Under the pieces are notes generated by a model, which saw only the letters and a list, made by a program, of their open reading frames with translations, was not told the origin of the DNA and ran no database searches. From positions 1 through 23,803 of IMG/VR virus record IMGVR_UViG_3300025093_000119: a DNA stretch of 23,803 nt; one strand, 5' to 3'. A program made the translations under genes and the position numbers. The DNA is from a virus. Shown here in pieces: positions 5,818 to 10,148 of the stretch; position 1 is the first letter of the stretch; each line of letters begins with the position of its first letter.

Positions 5818-6009
5818 TTATTTAAGCAATTCCCGAAGGTCTGCTATAAAATTTGGATCGTCCAATAGGATTGCAGTCATAAGTATAATTAATATGAGTG
5901 TTCCTACATATCCCATTGCACGTTTATTCTCTTTTCTAAGTTCTTTTCTTGCCGATTCTGACATAGGTTTAGAACTAACCTGATTGAAGTATTTTATTCT
6001 TGGGTTCAT
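5818..6009 (-). CDS. Small single-span membrane protein, 63 aa
   Basis: The N-terminal 32 residues are basic (SARKELRKENKRAMG). One hydrophobic segment follows at about residues 33-49 (YVGTLILIILMTAILL), then an acidic tail (DDPNFIADLRELLK). The positive-inside rule predicts the N-terminus in the cytoplasm. No family is recognised. It lies just upstream of the tRNA-like element in transcript order, with 24 bases between its stop and the 5' end of that element. Confidence 0.68.
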   Translation of the reverse strand: MNPRIKYFNQVSSKPMSESARKELRKENKRAMGYVGTLILIILMTAILLDDPNFIADLRELLK

Positions 6010-6029
6010 ATTACTGATTTTTGTTATTA

Positions 6030-6143
6030 CTATATAGCTTTATGCTTATGCTTTTGCTTTCTGTAGTATTTCTTTTTGTTTCTATAGACCCTATGTTTCA
6101 TAGCGTCTTGAATTTCTTTCTGGGTTACTTGTATAGTTTTCAT
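6030..6143 (-). CDS. Small very basic protein, 37 aa
   Basis: A 37-codon frame starts MKTIQVTQKEIQDAMKHRVY and continues RNKKKYYRKQKHKHKAI, with about 40% Lys, Arg or His, all in the second half. That suggests nucleic-acid or ribosome binding. It begins 15 bases past the hairpin at 6158-6184 and ends 20 bases before the next gene. An overlapping plus-strand frame is a shadow. No family is recognised. Confidence 0.62.
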   Translation of the reverse strand: MKTIQVTQKEIQDAMKHRVYRNKKKYYRKQKHKHKAI

Positions 6144-6157
6144 AATGTATTAATTAA

Positions 6158-6184
6158 AAAGATTGCACTTACTGTACAATCTTT
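6158..6184 (-). terminator. Terminator-like hairpin inside the left-arm gene row
   Basis: An 8-bp perfect stem, AAAGATTG (6158-6165) with CAATCTTT (6177-6184), directly follows the stop of the gene at 6186. On the minus strand it runs into TTTTT and an A/T-rich stretch. It could end the upstream transcript, attenuate it, or protect its 3' end, since the next gene starts only 15 bases later. Confidence 0.6.
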
Positions 6185-6185
6185 C

Positions 6186-6470
6186 TTATTGTTCAAACCA
6201 CAATGTCCATACTAAATATCCATTATTTTGGATAATGTTATAGTGTGAGCATTTTTTCAGTACTTCTAAAGGCATTACAGAAAATACATCAGGATTATTA
6301 AGTTTAGGATTAGCATTTATTACTACTCCTTGAAATCTATAACCATTCTCTGTATCATGAGAATCAATATGAAACACCTTTGCATACTTAGGCATCATTT
6401 CTGTAATTATATCCTTACCTGTATTTTTTGCGGAAGGAAAAATACTCTTAATATCATTTAATCTTAACAT
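6186..6470 (-). CDS. Hypothetical protein, 94 aa
   Basis: MLRLNDIKSIFPSAKNTGKD leads to a helix (IITEMMPKYAKVFHI), then a beta region (YRFQGVVINANP, DVFSVMPLEVLKKC) and YLVWTLWFEQ. The pattern of a short helix then strands, with an aromatic end, is that of a compact alpha/beta domain; no family is recognised. The leader is the left-arm type (TTAACCCTTAAATCTATACAAT). The stop is followed at once by a terminator-like hairpin. Confidence 0.7.
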   Translation of the reverse strand: MLRLNDIKSIFPSAKNTGKDIITEMMPKYAKVFHIDSHDTENGYRFQGVVINANPKLNNPDVFSVMPLEVLKKCSHYNIIQNNGYLVWTLWFEQ

Positions 6471-6488
6471 ATTGTATAGATTTAAGGG

Positions 6489-6626
6489 TTAATAAAAACA
6501 GCTGAGAGTTTGACTGCTTGTACGCACATTAATAAAGGTTTCCCTCAATAACTCACACAACCATTTCTGATTGTAGTACGCATGGACACGAGTTAAGATG
6601 CTCGCCATCACTACTGTTGTGGTCAT
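6489..6626 (-). CDS. Possible small protein, 45 aa, with a 5-codon leader ORF
   Basis: The frame (start MTTTVVMASILTRVHAYYNQ) ends in TAA exactly at the TTAACCC leader of the gene at 6470, as real left-arm genes do. Upstream, a GGAGG lies five bases before ATG of a 5-codon ORF (MKLNL) whose TGA overlaps this ATG. GGAGG sites are not used by most Bacteroidota genes, and the frame uses codons (GCG, GTC) rare in neighbours. The stretch may therefore be the 3' end of the structured RNA next to it instead of a gene. Confidence 0.35.
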   Translation of the reverse strand: MTTTVVMASILTRVHAYYNQKWLCELLRETFINVRTSSQTLSCFY

Positions 6627-6659
6627 AAGTTCAATTTCATACCAACCTCCTTGCGAGAT

Positions 6660-7447
6660 ACACAGACTGCCGTCTGTTAGCTAGATACTACTTTATTCCT
6701 TCACGATTGAACTTGCGGTCCGCACGTGTCCCCATATTACAGAGGAATAAGTCCATTGTTGCCTTTATTGGGCTCACAACAGTCTCCAAGTTATTTTGCT
6801 TTTTTCTTGTTTTATTAGTTTAAGATGCCAATCTAATGGCTTAAAAGGATTCAGGTGAATAGTAGAAGGCACTTGGAGTTTATGTAATCGTGCTTCCTTT
6901 TGGGAAGTTTAGAATACTACTCCTACCTGCTTTTGCTTGTCAAAGCTACTCACTAATAACTAAACGTGAACACAAGATTTCTCTTAGCACTCTGTTTCAT
7001 TATCTAATAACAGCTTCAAGTGTGACAACACTATACTACCGTTACTTATTACAACGCTTATTGATATTTCTATCTCAAGAACCTGCCTGTCAGATTCTCT
7101 ATGTTTCTATCAGCCTGTAGGCCCATTCCAAAACATAGATGTTATAATACCTTTCTATAGAATGCAGTAAACTGCATCACAATAAGTTTCCTAATTAACT
7201 TATCATTTTATCCCATTGCTGGTTTATCTTAACGTGATGAAGGCTCACGGATATATTCTTTAGACACTAATACTCAGTCAAGCTGAGATATAAGCCACGG
7301 TATATATCAAACGTTCCAAGGATTCTCACCTTAGCATATTTAAATAAACTCCCACAAGGTTGCTATCCTTGAGGCTACTTCATTGATAAGAGTCTTTTAT
7401 CTTATACTTTCGCATTCTTAAGTCTACCAGCAATTGGATGGGAGTTT
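6660..7447 (-). ncRNA. Candidate large ornate structured RNA, about 790 nt
   Basis: No believable ORF covers this stretch, but perfect complementary helices tile it. Enclosing helices: 7346-7354/7439-7447 (9 bp), 7250-7256/7302-7308, 7182-7188/7197-7203, 7098-7106/7131-7139 (9 bp), 6784-6791/6871-6878 (8 bp), 6693-6700/6743-6750 (8 bp). Hairpins: 7355-7371, 7386-7405, 7273-7287, 7233-7249, 7162-7177, 7113-7122, 7019-7032, 6893-6907, 6819-6845, 6714-6724 and 6662-6677. The minus strand is favoured by flanking genes and purine-richer loops. Size, complexity and phage setting recall GOLLD and ROOL RNAs; identity is not established. The plus-strand ORF at 6890-7120 is rejected. Confidence 0.6.
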
Positions 7448-7449
7448 TA

Positions 7450-7481
7450 TGACACTTCTGTGACACTACTGTGACACTTCT
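7450..7481. repeat. Three tandem 11-bp repeats
   Basis: The unit TGACACTWCTG occurs three times head to tail (7450-7460, 7461-7471, 7472-7481, the last without its final G). The array abuts the 5' end (minus strand) of the candidate large RNA at 7447. An 11-bp period puts each unit on the same face of the helix, as for a DNA-binding operator. It could also be a loose tandem duplication. Confidence 0.75.
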
Positions 7482-7533
7482 AATTTAAATAATGGTTACC
7501 TTTGCAGGGGTTGATGTGGTGGATTATGCACAT
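7480..7533 (-). CDS. Possible micro-ORF, 17 aa
   Basis: The frame (MCIIHHINPCKGNHYLN) starts one base after the stop of the preceding micro-ORF. It has two Cys and three His in 17 residues, but this may be chance. Its stop falls in the tandem repeat array. Support is positional only. Confidence 0.25.
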   Translation of the reverse strand: MCIIHHINPCKGNHYLN

Positions 7534-7534
7534 C

Positions 7535-7603
7535 TTATTTCCATTTCCTACTGAACTTTATATTGAGTCCAAATAGAATACAAATCATTTCTAAGTAAAT
7601 CAT
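7535..7603 (-). CDS. Possible micro-ORF, 22 aa, hydrophobic
   Basis: The frame MIYLEMICILFGLNIKFSRK plus two residues is hydrophobic with a basic tail, like the membrane micro-ORFs at the left end of the window. It follows a left-arm leader (TTAATTAACCCA before ATG). It may be the first ORF of a short leader cistron for the large RNA. Confidence 0.35.
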   Translation of the reverse strand: MIYLEMICILFGLNIKFSRKWK

Positions 7604-7671
7604 TGGGTTAATTAATTAACGCTATATAATATCAATAAGATAGTAAATAGCTGATTAGAAAAATAGTTAAA

Positions 7672-7707
7672 TGTGTGAGTGGATGGACTATGCCACGCAC
7701 TCACACA
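7672..7707 (-). terminator. 10-bp hairpin spanning the stop codon of the 58-aa gene
   Basis: TGTGTGAGTG (7672-7681) pairs perfectly with CACTCACACA (7698-7707). The stop codon of the gene at 7688 lies in the loop, so the stem is made partly of the gene's last codons. On the minus strand TTTAACTATTTTTC follows, a loose U-rich tail. It is a terminator or a 3'-end protecting hairpin. Confidence 0.55.
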
Positions 7708-7864
7708 CTAATAGTGCTTCTTCAAAGTTTTTAACCTTTGGTAAACGGCAAAACTCTTCTGCTACATGACCAGGTGAATGGTTCAATTGATAAGAGCGTA
7801 CTTTATTGTTTATTGTGTTTAGCACATAAATAAATTCATCTGAATAAGCAATTACTTTATACAT
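7688..7864 (-). CDS. Small hypothetical protein, 58 aa
   Basis: This frame reads MYKVIAYSDEFIYVLNTINN, then KVRSYQLNHSPGHVAEEFCR and a C-terminus with two Cys (LLVCECVA). Beta strands (YKVIAYSDEFIYVLN, VRSYQL) precede a helix (HVAEEFC) and a second helix. The start ATG at 7864 follows a leader of left-arm type (TTCACTTAAAACAAATAAGTC). The gene lies between two candidate large RNAs and has a hairpin over its stop codon. No family is recognised. Confidence 0.65.
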   Translation of the reverse strand: MYKVIAYSDEFIYVLNTINNKVRSYQLNHSPGHVAEEFCRLPKVKNFEEALLVCECVA

Positions 7865-7895
7865 GACTTATTTGTTTTAAGTGAATAATATTTAG

Positions 7896-8385
7896 AAAAA
7901 AAGGAGCGACTTTCGAGAACAAAGTTCTACTCCACACATATTCCTATGTGTCTGAGCTCGCCCGTAGTTATTGTTTCATGTTCCTTTGTTACATATGACA
8001 CTGTAACAAACAACCATTCCATGCAATAACCGTATAAAAGCAAGTTCCTATCTATTACCGAATATAACGGCTGAATGGTCAAGGAGCCAATAGATGAATT
8101 TCACATCTTAAACCTTGCTTTTAAAATAACAAGTGGCTACTATTGTTCACCACTTGTACCTAATGGACAATTATCCATTAGGGTTAACAGTGTCTGCTAA
8201 CGTAGTTAGAACACCGTTTAGTATTATATAAGTATCTTTCACAGTCTTGGGTATTATGAATGATAAATAAACACTAAAGACAAATTAAATGCTATCACCT
8301 ATTTCTTGGTCTTTAGTATTGGCATATAACAGGTATAACTGGACCTGTTCTGAGTACGTTGTTATTTCCCTCTTGTTAATAGAGA
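7896..8385 (-). ncRNA. Candidate large ornate structured RNA, about 490 nt, with 3' terminator
   Basis: There is no credible ORF, but there is a dense set of perfect helices: 8370-8373/8381-8384, 8328-8334/8343-8349 (7 bp), 8273-8281/8309-8317 (9 bp), 8186-8193/8211-8218 around 8197-8201/8205-8209, 8160-8167/8174-8181 (8 bp), 8129-8136/8150-8157 (8 bp). A branched domain follows: 8036-8044/8114-8122 (9 bp) enclosing 8050-8056/8089-8095 and 8069-8072/8085-8088. Then come 7985-7992/8003-8010 (8 bp) and 7934-7940/7945-7951, whose loop on the minus strand is GGAA, a GNRA tetraloop. The 3' end is GGAG/CTCC around an AGAAC/GTTCT hairpin followed by seven U. Resembles ROOL/GOLLD in style; class not shown. 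Confidence 0.7.
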
Positions 8386-8415
8386 GAAAAAAAGAAACAC
8401 GCTCGATAGAGCGTG
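8386..8415 (-). terminator. Rho-independent terminator after the 58-aa gene at 8436
   Basis: CACGCTC (8398-8404) pairs with GAGCGTG (8409-8415) around a 4-base loop. On the minus strand the stem is followed by TTTCTTTTTTTC. It ends the transcript of the gene at 8436-8612 and separates it from the candidate RNA downstream, unless that RNA is made by readthrough. Confidence 0.85.
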
Positions 8416-8426
8416 AGACTTTTGTT

Positions 8427-8448
8427 CTCTGAGGCTTAGACCTCAGAG
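8427..8448 (-). other. Hairpin containing the stop codon of the 8436 gene
   Basis: CTCTGAGG (8427-8434) pairs perfectly with CCTCAGAG (8441-8448). The stop codon (8436-8438) is in the 6-base loop and the last codons form one arm. This is the same arrangement as at 7672-7707. A ribosome reaching the stop would melt the hairpin, so it may couple termination of translation with RNA stability. Confidence 0.7.
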
Positions 8449-8612
8449 ATGGTGATTTTATCACCAGCGGCGAGGTCCATAGCCTCCACTTCCGCCGCGG
8501 AAATCAACATTGGTTTAGTATAGAGTACTACACCGTTGTTTTTCGTAGGCACGAAGTGAACCTTAACCCAATCAGGGTTCGAGGTTATTTGAATTTCTCT
8601 AATTTCCAGCAT
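8436..8612 (-). CDS. Small protein, 58 aa, possibly highly expressed
   Basis: From ATG 8612 the protein is MLEIREIQITSNPDWVKVHF, then VPTKNNGVVLYTKPMLISAA and a C-terminus ending AAGDKITISEV. Alternating strands and the closing MDLAAGDKITI suggest a small five-strand barrel, OB- or SH3-like. The frame stays open to a GTG at 8657, but that codon lies in a hairpin and the A/T-rich stretch before 8612 looks like a normal leader. Codons are clearly more GC-rich than in neighbours (GCC, GAC, CTC, TCC). With its own control region and double hairpin end, it is probably a separate, strongly expressed transcript. No family is assigned. Confidence 0.68.
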   Translation of the reverse strand: MLEIREIQITSNPDWVKVHFVPTKNNGVVLYTKPMLISAAEVEAMDLAAGDKITISEV

Positions 8613-8639
8613 AGCGAATGAAATTTTAGAAATGAAAAC

Positions 8640-8752
8640 TATCGTGTTTTCCCACACGATTGAAAGGGGGGTCTTTCGACGCCGCTACAAAGCAGGGGTC
8701 TTTGATTTAGATGGTCCACACCCTCAATAATTTTTTTAAAAAATTTTTTTTT
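8640..8752. promoter_or_regulatory. Divergent control region: hairpin, 9-bp direct repeats, A/T tract
   Basis: Between the two arms lie a hairpin (ATCGTG/CACGAT, 8641-8660), two direct copies of GGGGTCTTT (8668-8676 and 8695-8703, 27 bases start to start), and a 26-base pure A/T run ending in a T tract (about 8727-8752). The G-rich repeats stand out against the A/T-rich background and are candidate operators for the gene at 8436. The A/T run would bend or melt easily. On the minus strand CAAATGTA at 8780-8787 is a reversed TAnnTTTG element, so a leftward promoter is possible there, without a good -33 box. Confidence 0.5.
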
Positions 8753-8787
8753 CATAATCCACATAAGGTATGGGCTATACAAATGTA

Positions 8788-8818
8788 TTTGATGGTCTAA
8801 TAAAATGTATTATCTTTG
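8788..8818 (+). promoter_or_regulatory. Bacteroidota-type promoter of the right arm
   Basis: TTTG at 8788-8791, a 19-base spacer, then TATCTTTG at 8811-8818. This fits the Bacteroidota primary sigma consensus TTTG-N19-21-TAnnTTTG with no mismatch. Transcription would start a few bases upstream of the ATG at 8835, giving a very short leader. The site is one of the main reasons for placing the host in Bacteroidota. Confidence 0.75.
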
Positions 8819-8834
8819 ATAAAAAGATGAGGCA

Positions 8835-9203
8835 ATGGTTATTCCTATTGAAGTAAAAAAGGATAATTTTTATAGGTATTATGTAGAGTTAATTAATCCG
8901 ATAATAAAGCTTAGAAAGAGAGAGCTGGATGTATTGGCGAGATTGATGTATTATAATAATGAGTACAAGGATCTAAAGGAGGATATTAGATTTAAGATAG
9001 TATTTGATTATGATACTAAAGTGAAGATAGCAAAGGAATTGGATATTAGCTTGGATGTACTGAATAACAATTTTTCAGAACTAAGGAACAAAGAGATTAT
9101 AAAGGATAACAAGTTGACTAAAGGATTTCAGATCTATCATAATGATAAGGAACATAAGTTGACATTTAGATTTGGTTTTGAGAATGGAAAAAAGAATTCC
9201 TAG
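8835..9203 (+). CDS. Winged-helix-like DNA-binding protein, 122 aa
   Basis: The core reads KLRKRELDVLARLMYYNNEY (residues 26-45), then a helix-turn-helix-like segment (KIAKELDISLDVLNNNFSEL, residues 65-84), then a wing-like pair of strands (KEIIKDNKL, FQIYHNDKEHKLTFRFGFE). That is the layout of a winged helix as in MarR/GntR-like or replication initiator modules. It is the first gene of the right arm, 17 bases after the promoter, suiting a regulator of the late genes. Regulator versus structural adaptor cannot be settled. It overlaps the next gene. Confidence 0.72.
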   Translation: MVIPIEVKKDNFYRYYVELINPIIKLRKRELDVLARLMYYNNEYKDLKEDIRFKIVFDYDTKVKIAKELDISLDVLNNNFSELRNKEIIKDNKLTKGFQIYHNDKEHKLTFRFGFENGKKNS

Positions 9204-9390
9204 AAAGATAGTACGGGTATATGAAGATAGTAATATACAGAATGTCATGGACAGGTATATGGAGTATAGGGAGATTATAAAAGAGTGGCAGGAGAGATAT
9301 CCAGATACCAGATGTGATTATGAGATATCGATTGGTAAAAACTTTCATAGAGTAAAACTGACTATTTATGATTATTCAAAAGAAGGTTAA
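9184..9390 (+). CDS. Hypothetical protein, 68 aa
   Basis: The start at 9184 (MEKRIPRKIVRVYEDSNIQN) is preferred to the ATG at 9172, because it shortens the overlap with the upstream gene from 32 to 20 bases. The frame is basic at the start, then helical and acidic (DRYMEYREIIKEWQERYPDT), then a strand pair. No family is recognised. Like its neighbours it overlaps the following gene (by 23 bases), so the first four genes of the right arm are probably translated in series. Confidence 0.65.
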   Translation: MEKRIPRKIVRVYEDSNIQNVMDRYMEYREIIKEWQERYPDTRCDYEISIGKNFHRVKLTIYDYSKEG

Positions 9391-9616
9391 AGATCTGATA
9401 AAGAAAATAGCCACAGAGAATAACTTAAGTGAAGAAGAAGTTACAAAGGCGGTATACGCTTACTTTGGATTATTAAAGAAAGTGATGAAAGATGCGGATA
9501 AGGATGATACGGATAGTTTTAAGAATGTGAGGTTTATGCACTTTGGAATATTTGCAGTGAAGCAAGGAAGATTGAAGAAGTTGAATGAAATGAGAAAAAG
9601 GAATGAAGATATTTGA
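9368..9616 (+). CDS. HU/IHF-like DNA-binding protein without the long arm, 82 aa
   Basis: Residues 5-45 form the two-helix dimerisation part (LIKKIATENNLSEEEVTKAV, AYFGLLKKVMKDA). Residues 49-70 read SFKNVRFMHFGIFAVKQGRL, matching the HU/IHF strand pair with its F-G-x-F core. The protein then ends after about a dozen charged residues, before the beta-arm that HU uses to grip DNA. HU/IHF-like genes are known in crAss-like and other Bacteroidota phages. Next to the terminase genes it may bend DNA at the packaging site, which is inference. Confidence 0.72.
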   Translation: MIIQKKVKDLIKKIATENNLSEEEVTKAVYAYFGLLKKVMKDADKDDTDSFKNVRFMHFGIFAVKQGRLKKLNEMRKRNEDI

Positions 9617-10148
9617 GATAGTAGGAGATGATATTAAGGTTACTCCAGAAGCATTGATGGTAAAGGAGTTTAAGGAATTGTGGAAGAAGGATAAGAGTAA
9701 GGGTAAGGAGAAGGCTAAGATACAGTTGAGCTATGTGTATTACTTTAGTGATTGGGAATCTCCATACGCAAAGTATATTGAGGAAGAACGACAAGAGAGA
9801 ATAGTTAATGATTTGGGGATGAAGTTGGAATGGGTGAAAGGTACTGATATAAGATTGGCGATAGATCGGTATGCAGAACTGACTATGACAACGAGTATGT
9901 TGCTACTACAGGATGCAAAGGTAGCAGTGAATAAGTTGAGGGGTTATTTTAGAGAAGTAGATTTGGCTGCGTTGGATAAAAATGATAAGCCTATTTATAG
10001 AGCGAATGATCTGACAAGTAACCTTAAGGCAATTGGAGGAGTAATTAAAGGGTTGAAGGAATTAGAAGATGAGGTGAAGAAAGAACAAATGGATACCAGC
10101 TCGATTAAAGGTGGTGGACAAAAAGGATTTTTTGAAGATGAACTATGA
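9603..10148 (+). CDS. Candidate terminase small subunit, 181 aa
   Basis: The gene directly precedes the large terminase and overlaps it by ATGA (10145-10148), the usual place for a small terminase. The sequence is helical: a Lys-rich segment (residues 20-42), LSYVYYFSDWESPYAKYIEE (43-62), and long helices to residue 160 (LQDAKVAVNKLRGYFREVDL, ASNLKAIGGVIKGLKELEDE-like). Small terminases are usually helical oligomers of 100-200 residues that select viral DNA. No clear N-terminal helix-turn-helix is seen, so the call rests on position, size and helicity. Confidence 0.55.
   Translation: MKIFEIVGDDIKVTPEALMVKEFKELWKKDKSKGKEKAKIQLSYVYYFSDWESPYAKYIEEERQERIVNDLGMKLEWVKGTDIRLAIDRYAELTMTTSMLLLQDAKVAVNKLRGYFREVDLAALDKNDKPIYRANDLTSNLKAIGGVIKGLKELEDEVKKEQMDTSSIKGGGQKGFFEDEL

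Noticed and set aside
6021-6215. Plus-strand ORF of 64 codons
   Set aside because: It is a shadow of two minus-strand genes and crosses the hairpin at 6158-6184.
6890-7120. Plus-strand ORF of 76 codons
   Set aside because: It lies in the densely base-paired RNA candidate, opposite to all genes of this arm, without a leader.
7770-7800. tRNA D-arm lookalike GGTTCAATTGATAAGAGC on the plus strand
   Set aside because: No acceptor, anticodon or T arm around it; the bases belong to the 58-aa gene at 7688.
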